A DNA stretch of 64,000 nucleotides from Streptomyces ferrugineus (GTDB lineage Bacteria > Actinomycetota > Actinomycetes > Streptomycetales > Streptomycetaceae), in NCBI RefSeq assembly GCF_015160855.1, contig NZ_CP063373.1, forward strand, positions 4,402,001-4,466,000, read 5' to 3'. The first letter of the stretch is position 1, and the number at the start of each line of letters is the position of its first letter. Position numbers and translations under genes: made by a program. Below, piece after piece: positions 17,402 to 25,861 of this stretch. The notes under the pieces are model-generated. The model ran no database searches, was not told where the DNA came from, and saw nothing but the letters and a program-made list of their open reading frames with translations.

Positions 17402-18574
17402 TCAGCGCGGCCGGGTGGTGCGGATCAGCCAGCGGGTCGCCACCAGGCACAGGGCCGAGACGGCGCCCAGGACGAGGGGGACGCTGCGGGTGCCGGACCA
17501 CTCGATGGCCTTGCCCAAGGCCGGTCCCGCCACCACGCCGCCGGTCATCGAGGCGGCGATCACCATCGCGCCCGCTCGGCGCGCCCGCGGGGCCGCCCGG
17601 TTGAGCCACGGCAGCCCGGTCGGGAAGATCGGCGCGATGAACAGACCCACGCCGGCGTAGGCGTACGGCGCCAGCGCCGGCACCGTGGCCAGCAGCAGAC
17701 ACACCGTCATGCCCGCGCACGAGACCGTGATGATGGCCTGCGCCGAGAACCGCAGCGCGAGCGGGGCGACCAGGAAGCGGCCGACGGTCATCATCAGCCA
17801 GTACACGGACGTGGCCGTGGCGGCGACCCCGGCCGAGTAGCCGACGGTCTCCAGATGGGTCGGTTCCCAGCCGCCGACACCGGCCTCGATGCCGACGTGC
17901 AGGACGTACAGGGCGACGAACACGGCGAGCACGGAGCCGAGGCTGCGGGCGAGGACCTGGCCGCCGTGCGACTCGGTGGCGGCCTCGGACGGCTGTGGCG
18001 GCTGGTCGCGCACGCCGCGCAGGCACAGCAGCAGCGGCAGGTTGGCCAGTGCGAAGCCGAGGAAGACCGCGGGGTAGTGGGCGGAGCCGACCGTGCCGAT
18101 CAGGGCCGGGCCGAGGATCGCGCCGATGCCGAAGTGGGCGTTGAGGATGTTGAGCATGGCCGTGGAACGGTGGCCGAAGCCGACGGCGAACAGCTGGTTG
18201 AGTCCGTAGTCGATCCCGCCGAAGCCGAGCCCGGCCAGCAGGGCCATGGCCAGGGCGGTCGGCCAGTTCGGGGCGAGCGCGAAGCCGGCCGCGCCGACGG
18301 CCATCAGCACATACGAGGCGCCGAGGATCCGCCGGTTGCCGATGCGGCCGTAGAGCCGGTCGAAGGGCAGCACGCCGGCCACCCCGCCGACGAAGTGCGC
18401 GCTCAGCCCGAGACCGGCGGCCGACGGCGACAGGCCGAACTCCTCGCGGAACGCGGGGATCGCCGGGCCGTAGAGGGCCTGGAGCGCGCCGATGAGTACG
18501 AAGCCCACGCATGAGGCGACCACGGCGGCCGGGCTGAAGACCCGCGGGTGCGAAGGTGCCGACGTCAGCGTCAT
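17402..18574 (-). CDS. MFS transporter, probable galactoside or oligosaccharide uptake
   Basis: 390 residues from ATG 18574 with about twelve hydrophobic helices. Its features resemble the FucP-like/sugar MFS group (DRLYGRIGNRR cytoplasmic loop, FNGIDYGLNQLF-type helix with GGIDYGLNQ, FPTGLPWLNR near helix ten). The frame is open upstream to 18613, but that start would place the perfect operator inside the coding sequence, so 18574 is preferred. It is first in the operon with the two GH35 genes and lacI, 40 bp ahead of the first GH35 gene. The substrate is inferred from the neighbours only. Confidence 0.82.
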   Translation of the reverse strand: MTLTSAPSHPRVFSPAAVVASCVGFVLIGALQALYGPAIPAFREEFGLSPSAAGLGLSAHFVGGVAGVLPFDRLYGRIGNRRILGASYVLMAVGAAGFALAPNWPTALAMALLAGLGFGGIDYGLNQLFAVGFGHRSTAMLNILNAHFGIGAILGPALIGTVGSAHYPAVFLGFALANLPLLLCLRGVRDQPPQPSEAATESHGGQVLARSLGSVLAVFVALYVLHVGIEAGVGGWEPTHLETVGYSAGVAATATSVYWLMMTVGRFLVAPLALRFSAQAIITVSCAGMTVCLLLATVPALAPYAYAGVGLFIAPIFPTGLPWLNRAAPRARRAGAMVIAASMTGGVVAGPALGKAIEWSGTRSVPLVLGAVSALCLVATRWLIRTTRPR

Positions 18575-18581
18575 GGACAGT

Positions 18582-18599
18582 GATGTTACCGGTAACATC
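18582..18599 (-). promoter_or_regulatory. perfect 18-bp LacI-type operator
   Basis: GATGTTACCGGTAACATC is a perfect palindrome with a central CCGG, lying 7 bp upstream of the chosen MFS start on the minus strand. A central CG and arms of this length are typical for LacI-family operators. No second copy is seen near the GH35 genes, which fits a single controlled promoter for the whole unit. The regulator encoded at 12098-13165 is the obvious candidate. Confidence 0.75.
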
Positions 18600-18740
18600 T
18601 TCGCGCTCGTCAAGATCCGTGCCGCACTGAGCGGCGGCGAGCTCGTGGTGTCGTCGCTCGCGCTGCAGAGTTGGACTGTCAGTACAGAGCCTGGACAGGT
18701 AGTCTAGAAGTCGACGGTGTGAGCGGACTGGGAGTGTGCG

Positions 18741-19463
18741 ATGGCGGCCGAGGAGGCCCTGGAGGCGGAGCGGAGCGCGATCCTGGCCGCGCTGAGGCCG
18801 GTCGTCGACGGGCTTGTGGCGACGTTCGGGCCGATGTGCGAAGTGGTCCTGCACGACTACCGGCGGCCGGAGAAGTCCGTGGTCGCCGTGGCCGGTTCGG
18901 TGACCGGGCGGGCCGTGGGCGGGGCGATGAGCGAGATCGGCATGCGCGTCGTCGCGCGCGGCGAGGAGGCGGGCGACGAGCTGAACTACGTCACCCGGAC
19001 CCAGGGCGGCAAGCTGGTCAAGGCCTCCACGATGGTGCTGCGGGACTCGACCGGCGCCGTGTTCGGCGCCCTCTGCGTCAACCTCGACATCACCGCCGTG
19101 AGCGACGCCCACGCCCTGCTCGGCGCCCTCGCCGGCCTCGGCGGCACCCCGGCCGAGGTGCCGGTCACCACCTTCGGCAACGACATCGACTCCGTCGTCG
19201 ACGCCATCCTCGACGCGCATCAACCGCGGCAGAACGGCAGTTGGGCCGGTCTCGACCGCGCCCGGCGTCTGGAGCTGTTCCGCGGCCTGGACGAGCGGGG
19301 CGTCTTCGCCGTGCGGCGCGCGATCGAGCAGGTCGCGGCGCGGCTCGGCATCTCCCGCGCGTCCGCCTACAGCTATCTGTCCCAGGCGCGCGCCGAGACC
19401 GGGACGGCGACGGCGGCGGACCGGGCCGCGACCGACAAGACATCCTCTGGAGGACACGCGTGA
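18741..19463 (+). CDS. transcriptional regulator, YheO-like PAS plus HTH (DauR-like)
   Basis: 240 residues. The first half matches the YheO/PAS_6 sensor layout (FGPMCEVVLHDYRRPEKSVVAVAG, then STMVLRDSTGAVFGALCVNLDIT). The C-terminal HTH_22-type domain is at about 175-218 (RGVFAVRRAIEQVAARLGISRASAYSYL). The family includes DauR, which controls D-arginine use in Pseudomonas. The gene overlaps the downstream PLP enzyme by four bases (GTGA), so it probably regulates that enzyme in response to an amino acid. It is divergent from the MFS gene, with a promoter region at 18600-18740. Confidence 0.83.
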   Translation: MAAEEALEAERSAILAALRPVVDGLVATFGPMCEVVLHDYRRPEKSVVAVAGSVTGRAVGGAMSEIGMRVVARGEEAGDELNYVTRTQGGKLVKASTMVLRDSTGAVFGALCVNLDITAVSDAHALLGALAGLGGTPAEVPVTTFGNDIDSVVDAILDAHQPRQNGSWAGLDRARRLELFRGLDERGVFAVRRAIEQVAARLGISRASAYSYLSQARAETGTATAADRAATDKTSSGGHA

Positions 19464-20437
19464 CGACCACCACCCCACCGGTCACCCTCGACGACGTCCG
19501 CGACGCCGCCGCGCGGCTCAAGGGAGTCGCGCACCGCACCCCGGTGCTGCGCTCACGCACCCTCGACGCACTCGCCGGCGCCGAGGTCTTCCTCAAGTGC
19601 GAGAACTTCCAGCGTGTAGGCGCCTTCAAGTTCCGAGGCGCCTACAACGCGGCTTCCCGTCTGTCGCCGGAGCAACTCGGCCGGGGCATCGCCGCCTACT
19701 CGTCCGGGAACCACGCCCAGGCCGTCGCCCTCGCCGCCCGGGAACTGGGCACCACCGCGGTCATCGTGATGCCCGAGGACGCCCCGCCGTCGAAGCGGGC
19801 GGCGACCGAGGGGTACGGCGCCGAGATCGTGACGTACGACCGCTACACCGGCGACCGCGTCGCCATCGCCGAGACCCTCGCAGCCGAGCGCGGTCTCGCT
19901 CTCATCCCGCCGTACGAGCACCCGCACGTCATGGCAGGACAGGGCACCGCCGCCCTCGAACTCCTCGAAGAGATAGGGGAGTTGGGCGCGCTGCTGACGC
20001 CGGTCGGCGGGGGTGGGCTCATGGCCGGCAGCGCGACCGCGGCCAAGGGGCTGTACCCGGACGTCCGCATGATCGGCGTGGAACCGGAGGCCGGGGACGA
20101 CACCAAGCGGTCCCTGGAGGCGGGGCGGCGCATCAGCATCCCGGTGCCGCACACCATCGCCGACGGGCAGGCCCTGCACACACCCGGGGAGCTGACCTTC
20201 TCCGTGAACCAGAGGCTCGTCGACGAGATCGCGCTCGTGAGCGACGACGAGATCCGCGACGCGATGCGGTTCGCCTTCGAACGTCTGAAGATCGTCGTCG
20301 AGCCGAGCGGCGCCACCCCACTGGCAGCCCTGCTCAACGGCCGGGCGGGCGCGCTGCCGCACCGCGTGGGCGTGATCGTCTCCGGCGGCAACATCGACGC
20401 GGAGCGCTTCGCCGAGCTCTGCGGGAAACGGGGCTGA
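19460..20437 (+). CDS. PLP-dependent threonine/serine (or 3-hydroxyaspartate) dehydratase
   Basis: 325 residues from GTG 19460, fold-type II PLP enzyme. The PLP-binding lysine is Lys57 in GAFKFRGAYN. The substrate loop is SSGNHAQ (81-87), the phosphate-binding loop is GGGGLMAG, and the C-terminal VSGGNID segment is also present. No ACT regulatory domain follows, so it is the short, non-allosteric form. It would deaminate threonine, serine or threo-3-hydroxyaspartate to a 2-oxoacid and ammonia. Coupling with a DauR-like sensor suggests induction by its amino-acid substrate. The exact substrate cannot be read from the sequence. Confidence 0.88.
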   Translation: MTTTTPPVTLDDVRDAAARLKGVAHRTPVLRSRTLDALAGAEVFLKCENFQRVGAFKFRGAYNAASRLSPEQLGRGIAAYSSGNHAQAVALAARELGTTAVIVMPEDAPPSKRAATEGYGAEIVTYDRYTGDRVAIAETLAAERGLALIPPYEHPHVMAGQGTAALELLEEIGELGALLTPVGGGGLMAGSATAAKGLYPDVRMIGVEPEAGDDTKRSLEAGRRISIPVPHTIADGQALHTPGELTFSVNQRLVDEIALVSDDEIRDAMRFAFERLKIVVEPSGATPLAALLNGRAGALPHRVGVIVSGGNIDAERFAELCGKRG

Positions 20438-20589
20438 GGGCCGGTCGGAGCGGGAGCCCCCGGTTGGCGGCTTCGGATGGACGGGCGGACGATTGAGTGG
20501 TAGGAGGCCGGCCGCCGACGGCGGTGTCCAGGGCCGCCGGGGAGACCGGCCCCCGGCCGCGGTGAGACGCGGCCGGAAGGGAGCGCGTC

Positions 20590-20946
20590 ATGTTGGAAGT
20601 GAAGACGCTCGACAAGCCGGACGAGCGGCGTGATTTCCCCCGCGGTCACCTCGAAGCCGTCCACATGACGGACCTCGACTTCGCCGTGGCGACCTTCGAG
20701 CCCGGCTGGCGCTGGTCGGAGTCCGTGGGCCCGATCGCGGGCACCGAGAGCTGCCAGATGCACCACAACGGCTACATCCTCCAGGGCCGCATGCACATCC
20801 GCATGGACGACGGCGGCGAGAGCGAGGTCAGCCCCGGTGACGTCTTCGTCTGCTCGCCCGGGCACGACGCCTGGGTCGTGGGCGACGAGCAGGTCGTGGC
20901 CTACGACTTCCAGGGGCAGACGGCGCGGGAGTACGCGAAGAAGTGA
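20590..20946 (+). CDS. cupin-domain protein
   Basis: 118 residues. A small single-domain cupin with MHHNGYILQGRMHIRM (metal-binding first motif with paired His) and SPGDVFVCSPGHDAWVVG (second motif with Gly-Asp and His). The RBS AAGGGAG lies just before the ATG at 20590. The protein may be a small metal-dependent binding or isomerase unit. It converges with the MDR oxidoreductase, and 152 bp of non-coding sequence separates it from the dehydratase upstream. No more specific function can be supported. Confidence 0.8.
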   Translation: MLEVKTLDKPDERRDFPRGHLEAVHMTDLDFAVATFEPGWRWSESVGPIAGTESCQMHHNGYILQGRMHIRMDDGGESEVSPGDVFVCSPGHDAWVVGDEQVVAYDFQGQTAREYAKK

Positions 20947-20967
20947 CCGTCGGCCCTCGTCGGCAGG

Positions 20968-21945
20968 TCACACGGTGACGACGACCTTCGCGCGCGCGTG
21001 CTCCACCTCCAGGTACCGGATGGCCTCGGCCGCCTCGCTCAGCGGACACGTCCGCTCGACGACCGGGGCGATCTTCCCGGACTCGGCCAGCTCCCGAAGC
21101 GCCGCGAGGTTCGCCTTGGTCTGCCGGGCCGATATCTCGAGGAGCCGCTGGTGGCGCGCGAAGGGCGCCACCAGCCGCCGCTTGATGAAGAGCCCCATCG
21201 GTCCGACGACACTGCCGCCCTCGTACACCCCGCCGCCGGACAGGGCGAGGGTCCCGGTGGGCGCCAGGACCCGCCGGAACTCGCCGAGCGAGCGGTTGCC
21301 CACCAGGTCCAGCACCACGTCGTAGCGCTTCCCGCCCCGGGTGAAGTCCTCCTGCGTGTAGTCGACGATCCGGTCCGCGCCCAGTGACCGGACCAGCTCC
21401 ACGTTCCTGGTGCTGCACACCGCCGTCACCTCCGCGCCGTACACCTTGCCGAGCTGCACGGCGAAGGTGCCCACGCCGCCCGACGCCCCGTTCACCAGCA
21501 GGGTCTGCCCCGGCCGCAGCCGCGCCACGTCACGCAGGCCGATGAGGGCGGTGTTGGCCGCGAGCGGTATCGCCGCCGCCTGCTCGAAGGTGAGGTTGGC
21601 CGGCTTCGGGCCCACCTCGCCGTCCTGTGCGCACACGTACTCCGCGAACGCGCCGTCGGCCTCCCCGTACACCTCCTCGCCGGGCTTGAGTTCCGTGACC
21701 CCGGAGCCGACCGCCTCCACCACACCGGCGAAGTCCCGGCCCCGCACGGGCGACTTGGGCCTGCGGAATCCCATCATGCCGCGGGCCAGCACCGGGTCGC
21801 CGTGCATGAAGTGCCAGTCGTACGCGTTGACCGAGGCCGCGTGCACCCGCACCAGCACCTCACCGGCCGCCGGCGTCGGCCTGTCGATGTCCCTGAACTC
21901 CAGGGTGTCCGCCGAGCCGTACCGATCCTGGATCACTGCCTTCAT
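20968..21945 (-). CDS. NAD(P)-dependent oxidoreductase, MDR superfamily (quinone oxidoreductase type)
   Basis: 325 residues. The N-terminal GroES-like domain starts MKAVIQDRYGSADTLEFRDI, with RGRDFAGVVEAVGSGV near residue 70. The nucleotide-binding motif NGASGGVGTFAVQLGK is near residue 153, and the C-terminal VVERTCPLSEAAEAIRYLE closes the fold. The structural and catalytic zinc cysteines are absent, so it belongs to the zinc-independent quinone reductase/enoyl reductase branch. A candidate operator (22048-22065) lies about 100 bp upstream of the ATG. Confidence 0.88.
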   Translation of the reverse strand: MKAVIQDRYGSADTLEFRDIDRPTPAAGEVLVRVHAASVNAYDWHFMHGDPVLARGMMGFRRPKSPVRGRDFAGVVEAVGSGVTELKPGEEVYGEADGAFAEYVCAQDGEVGPKPANLTFEQAAAIPLAANTALIGLRDVARLRPGQTLLVNGASGGVGTFAVQLGKVYGAEVTAVCSTRNVELVRSLGADRIVDYTQEDFTRGGKRYDVVLDLVGNRSLGEFRRVLAPTGTLALSGGGVYEGGSVVGPMGLFIKRRLVAPFARHQRLLEISARQTKANLAALRELAESGKIAPVVERTCPLSEAAEAIRYLEVEHARAKVVVTV

Positions 21946-22047
21946 GGGATCCCCCTCCGCTCTTGTCGAGCCTAGGAAATCCCCGCTGTTCGGACCATCG
22001 GGGACGAACCCTGATTTTCATCGGGGTCCGGACTCGCCTCACCCTGA

Positions 22048-22065
22048 GGAAACCGTTCGGTTTCC
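22048..22065 (-). promoter_or_regulatory. inverted repeat upstream of the MDR oxidoreductase gene
   Basis: GGAAACCGTTCGGTTTCC consists of perfect 8-bp arms around TT. CCG-2-CGG centres are common in TetR-type operators. It sits 103 bp upstream of the oxidoreductase ATG, in the 195-bp gap before the VWA gene's 3' end. No regulator gene is adjacent. The role is inferred from symmetry and position only. Confidence 0.45.
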
Positions 22066-22140
22066 CGTATGGCCGACGCGGCAGGTCAAGGCGGGGCTGT
22101 CGGCCGATCCGGCCGTCTCCACATGCGGCTCGCCGCCTGA

Positions 22141-23499
22141 CTAGACCGGCAGCAGCCGCGCCACCAGCGCGCTGAGCTGCCGGGCGGTGCGGCACTCGTG
22201 CATCTCGACCAGTTCGGCGTAGGCGGGCGCGGCGGAGTCGCCGGTGCCCCAGACGGCCCGCTGCTCCGGGTTCAACCAGTAGACGCGGCGCGCCCGTTCG
22301 GCGATCTGCCGTACCGCCGGCAGATTCGGGTCGCCCATGTTCGTACGGGCGTCACCGAGGACGAACACGGTCGTGCGCGGGCCGACCGCGTCGCCGTAGC
22401 GCTCCGCGAACTCGCCCAGCGCCATGCCGTAGTCGCTGCTGCCGTGATAGCCCGTGAGCGTGGCCTCCGCCTCGATGCGGGCGCTGAGGCCGTCCGGGTC
22501 GGCGGTGCCGCGGTCGAGCAGCCCGGTCACCTCGTCGATCCGGTTGACGAAGGCGAACACCCGCACCTTGCTGAACTGGTCGTGCAGTGCCTGCACCAGC
22601 AGCATCGTGAAGTCCGAGAACCCGGACACCGACCCCGACACATCGCACAGCAGCACCAGTTCGGGGCGCACGGGACGCCGTCTGCGCAGCACCGGCCGCA
22701 TCGGCACCCCGCCCGTCGACAGCGAGTCGCGCAGGGTCCGCCGTAGATCGATCGCGCCCCGGGAGGCGCGGCGGCGACGGGCCGCGAGCCGGGTCGCCAG
22801 CTTACGAGCCAGCGGCTGCACCGCCCTGCGCAGCTCGGCCAGTTGCGCCTTCCCGGCGAACAGGAAGTCGACCCGGTCGGCGGTCGGCGCCACCGCCCGC
22901 CGGGCGATCTCGTCCCGTCCACGCCGCTCGGCGACCCGGCGCCGCGCCTCCGTGGCCGCCAACTGGCGGAAGACCTCGATGCGCCGCCGGATCTCGTCCT
23001 CCAGGAGCCGGTCGGCGAACCCCGAACTCCCACCCTGACCACGGACGTTGTCGCGCACACGGGCGAGCAGGGTCTGCGGCCGGAGCCGTTCGAGCGCCTG
23101 GTACGACGACCAGCCGTCCGACTCCGGGGAGGAACCGTAGCCGCCGAAACCGTCGACCGCCTCGGCCGCCAACCGGGCCATCAGTGCCTCGTCGTTGGCG
23201 GCCAGGGCGGACGCCAGCCGGTCGCGCAGGTCGTCCCGACCCGCCGCCTTCTGCTCCGGGCCGCCGACACCGCGCGGGAAGTAGAGGTCGAAGACCGGGT
23301 CGAACACCGGCCGTTGGTGGGGGCCGTGCAGCAGCGTCGCCGCCAGGCCCTCGCGCAGCAGCTCCCGGTCCGCGAGGCCGAGCGCTTCGATCGCCCGCGC
23401 CGCGTCCACCGTCTCGCCGGTGCCGATCCGGACCCCGTGCGCGCGCAGCGCCCCCACCAGCGACGTCAGCCGGTCCGCGACGCCCGCGGGCGTGGTCAC
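22141..23499 (-). CDS. von Willebrand factor A domain protein, CoxE/YehP-like
   Basis: 452 residues from GTG 23499, which overlaps the MoxR stop (GTGA). The VWA domain is in the C-terminal third, with the MIDAS metal site DVSGSVSGFS, TGYHGSSDYG and LGDARTN. Earlier comes an Arg-rich region (RRRRASRGAIDLRRTLRDS) typical of CoxE-like proteins. Such proteins act with MoxR AAA+ ATPases as chaperone pairs that activate or insert metal cofactors in client enzymes. No obvious client lies directly downstream. Confidence 0.85.
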   Translation of the reverse strand: MTTPAGVADRLTSLVGALRAHGVRIGTGETVDAARAIEALGLADRELLREGLAATLLHGPHQRPVFDPVFDLYFPRGVGGPEQKAAGRDDLRDRLASALAANDEALMARLAAEAVDGFGGYGSSPESDGWSSYQALERLRPQTLLARVRDNVRGQGGSSGFADRLLEDEIRRRIEVFRQLAATEARRRVAERRGRDEIARRAVAPTADRVDFLFAGKAQLAELRRAVQPLARKLATRLAARRRRASRGAIDLRRTLRDSLSTGGVPMRPVLRRRRPVRPELVLLCDVSGSVSGFSDFTMLLVQALHDQFSKVRVFAFVNRIDEVTGLLDRGTADPDGLSARIEAEATLTGYHGSSDYGMALGEFAERYGDAVGPRTTVFVLGDARTNMGDPNLPAVRQIAERARRVYWLNPEQRAVWGTGDSAAPAYAELVEMHECRTARQLSALVARLLPV

Positions 23500-24353
23500 A
23501 GGGCGTCCAGGTCGAGCTTGGCGGTCGCCTTGAGGACGTCGTCCTGGTGCTTGAGCAGGACGCCGAGAGTGGCCCGCACGACCGCCTCGTCCAGCGTGCC
23601 GGCGCCGAGCGCCAGCAGGGTGCGCGCCCAGTCGATCGTCTCGGCCACCGACGGCACCTTGCGCAGGTCCATCGCCCGCAGCGCGCCCACGACCCGTACG
23701 ACCGAGCGGGCCAGCGCCTCGTCGAGCCCGGCCACCTTCAGCCGGACGATGCGACGCTCCAGCTCCTCGTCCGGGAAGCCGATGTGGAGGAAGAGACAGC
23801 GGCGGCGCAGCGCCTCGGACAGCTCGCGGCTCGCGTTGGAGGTGAGGACGACGAACGGGCGGCGCGTCGCGGTGATGGTGCCCAGCTCCGGGACCGTGAC
23901 CTGGAAGTCGCTGAGCACCTCCAGCAGCAGGCCCTCGACCTCGACGTCCGCCTTGTCGGTCTCGTCGATCAGCAGCACCTTGGGGTCGTCGCCGCGGATG
24001 GCCGTCAGCAGCGGACGCGTGAGCAGGAACTCCTCGCTGAAGATGTCCGTGCGCGTCTCGTCCCACGTCTCGTCGCGGCCCGCGCTGATGCGCAGCAGCT
24101 GCTTGGCGTGGTTCCACTCGTACAGCGCGCGGGACTCGTCGACACCCTCGTAGCACTGGAGCCGTACGAGCCGCGCTCCCGTCACCTCGGCGACGGCCTT
24201 GGCCAGCTCCGTCTTGCCGACCCCGGCCGGGCCCTCCACCAGCAGCGGCTTGCCCAGGCGGTCGGCGAGGAAGACGGTCGTGGCCACGGCGGGCGAGGCG
24301 AGATAGCCGGTCTCGGCCAGGCGTGCGGAGACATCGTCGACGGATGTGAACAA
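23496..24353 (-). CDS. MoxR-family AAA+ ATPase
   Basis: 285 residues from TTG 24353, chosen because GGAGG (24359-24363 on the complement) lies five bases upstream and because family members begin MFTSVDDV. The frame is open upstream, but through low-complexity tandem repeats. Walker A is EGPAGVGKTE near residue 40, Walker B is VLLIDETDKAD and sensor 1 is VVLTSNASRELS. The RLQCYEGVD segment is characteristic of this MoxR subgroup. It forms a two-gene unit with the VWA protein and would supply the ATP-driven remodelling step. Confidence 0.87.
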   Translation of the reverse strand: MFTSVDDVSARLAETGYLASPAVATTVFLADRLGKPLLVEGPAGVGKTELAKAVAEVTGARLVRLQCYEGVDESRALYEWNHAKQLLRISAGRDETWDETRTDIFSEEFLLTRPLLTAIRGDDPKVLLIDETDKADVEVEGLLLEVLSDFQVTVPELGTITATRRPFVVLTSNASRELSEALRRRCLFLHIGFPDEELERRIVRLKVAGLDEALARSVVRVVGALRAMDLRKVPSVAETIDWARTLLALGAGTLDEAVVRATLGVLLKHQDDVLKATAKLDLDAL

Positions 24354-24377
24354 CGGGGCCTCCAGTTCGGCAGCACA

Positions 24378-24425
24378 GCAAGAGAGCGGGACGGCAAGAG
24401 AGCGGGACGGCGATACAGCGGGACA
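24378..24425. repeat. 16-bp tandem repeat upstream of moxR
   Basis: GCAAGAGAGCGGGACG occurs twice without a gap (24378-24393, 24394-24409), followed by a degenerate third unit (24410-24425) and a weaker fourth. It lies within the first 75 bp upstream of the moxR start and could be part of its untranslated leader. It explains why the moxR reading frame stays open upstream of the real start. Confidence 0.7.
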
Positions 24426-24547
24426 GCAGGATCGTCGGGACGGGCCGGGCACCTATCTAAGCGCTTGTTCAGCGATGATGTCACGAGGGTTCCGGGTATC
24501 GGAAGGCGGTAGACCGATCGGTTTTCTCTCCTCTCGGGCCGCGCTGC

Positions 24548-25858
24548 TCATGACGCCACCGCGACCGCCCCGACCGCCGGCGTCCGCAGCATCCGCCGGG
24601 CCGTGAAGAGGCTGGTCCCCAGCGTCACCGCCGCCGCGATCGCGGCGACCGCCGCACCGATGCCGTAGACCTGACCCGGCAGCACCTCGTCGGCGCGGAC
24701 CACGGCGAACGGGACGATCCCCGCGAGCGCGGCCAGCGCGCCGAGGAAGATGCCCGTGACCGTCAGGATCAGCCCCTCGACACCGACCGTCCCGAGCACC
24801 TGCCCCACCGTCGCCCCCGCGAGGCGCTGCTGCCCGAACTCCCGGACGCGGTAACTGGTCGCCGCGTACAGCGAGTTGACCAGCATCACACAGACGAAGA
24901 CCACGATGATGCCGACGACCGTGAAGTTGAGCGTCTCGAGGTTCTTCGCGTCGATCGACTTCGCCACCCCCGAGGCCTCGACGGCCTCGCTCTCCACCGC
25001 CTGCATGGTGAGCGTGGCCGTGGCGACGGCCGTGAACAGGATCAGCGACATCAGAATCCCGGCCAGCTCGCCGGACCGCTCCCGCAGATTCCGTACCGCC
25101 AGCCACCCGCTCGCCCCGTCCAGCGGCAGCCGGTTCAGCACGCCGTCCAGCAGCCGCGGAGCCAGCAGCGCGAGGCCCACCGACAGCAGGATCGCCCCGT
25201 AGGCCGCCGGGGCCATCAGGGCCGCGTCCGATGCCGAGAACGCGAAGGTGGAGGTCACCGAGGCCACACCGGCGAGCAGGGCGGCGGACACGAGGAACTT
25301 CCGTGCCCCACCGGGCTGTTGGCGCCCACGCGTCGCCCGCCGTACGGCGAGGAAGGCGGCGCCGGCCGACGCGAGCAGCGTGATGTCGAAGCCCGTGAGG
25401 TACGCGATCGGGCCGAAGGAGTGCTCGACGGACTCGGCGACCTGGCCGCTGTCCTGGAACACCTCCAGCAGCGCCCGGCCGCCCAGCATCGCCGGGCCGA
25501 TCGCCAGCGCCGCACCGACCAGGGCCACCACCACGGCCTCACCGACCACCATCCGCTTGAGCTGCGCCGGAGTCGCCCCCGAGCAGCGCAGCAGCTCCAG
25601 CTCGGCGGCGCGCTGCCGGACGTTGACCGTGAGCGTCGAGGCGACGGCGAAGAAGACCAGCAGGGTGCCGTAGCCACCGACCACGCCCGCTGCCGTGGAC
25701 AGGGTCTCGGCGCTGGTGGAGTCGACGCCGTCCTGCGCCGCCGTGTCGTGCATCGAGTTGAACGTCATGATGATCGCCGCGCCCAGGAACGCGGACAGCA
25801 GGGTCGCGAGGAACCGCCCGGGGCGGTGCCGGATCGACCGCATGGCCAGCAGGAACAT
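24548..25858 (-). CDS. ABC transporter permease, FtsX/MacB type
   Basis: 436 residues. It starts with MFLLAMRSIRHRPGRFLATLL, the typical N-terminal helix of FtsX-like permeases. A second FtsX domain is in the C-terminal half (TSYRVREFGQQRLAGATVGQVLG near residue 335). The two halves together give the eight- to ten-helix layout of actinobacterial MacB-like exporters. The gene lies 3 bp after its ATPase and the two form a complete transporter of the type that handles lipids, peptides or antibiotics. The cargo is unknown. Confidence 0.85.
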   Translation of the reverse strand: MFLLAMRSIRHRPGRFLATLLSAFLGAAIIMTFNSMHDTAAQDGVDSTSAETLSTAAGVVGGYGTLLVFFAVASTLTVNVRQRAAELELLRCSGATPAQLKRMVVGEAVVVALVGAALAIGPAMLGGRALLEVFQDSGQVAESVEHSFGPIAYLTGFDITLLASAGAAFLAVRRATRGRQQPGGARKFLVSAALLAGVASVTSTFAFSASDAALMAPAAYGAILLSVGLALLAPRLLDGVLNRLPLDGASGWLAVRNLRERSGELAGILMSLILFTAVATATLTMQAVESEAVEASGVAKSIDAKNLETLNFTVVGIIVVFVCVMLVNSLYAATSYRVREFGQQRLAGATVGQVLGTVGVEGLILTVTGIFLGALAALAGIVPFAVVRADEVLPGQVYGIGAAVAAIAAAVTLGTSLFTARRMLRTPAVGAVAVAS

Positions 25859-25861
25859 CGC

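Noticed and set aside
18671..18705. TTGGAC and TAGTCT considered as the promoter of the DauR-like regulator gene
   Set aside because: The 23-bp spacing is too long for a standard promoter, and no better pairing was found.
24360..24452. Upstream start at 24452 for the MoxR gene
   Set aside because: The added 33 residues translate tandem repeats, have no RBS support and are absent from remembered relatives that begin at MFTSVDDV.
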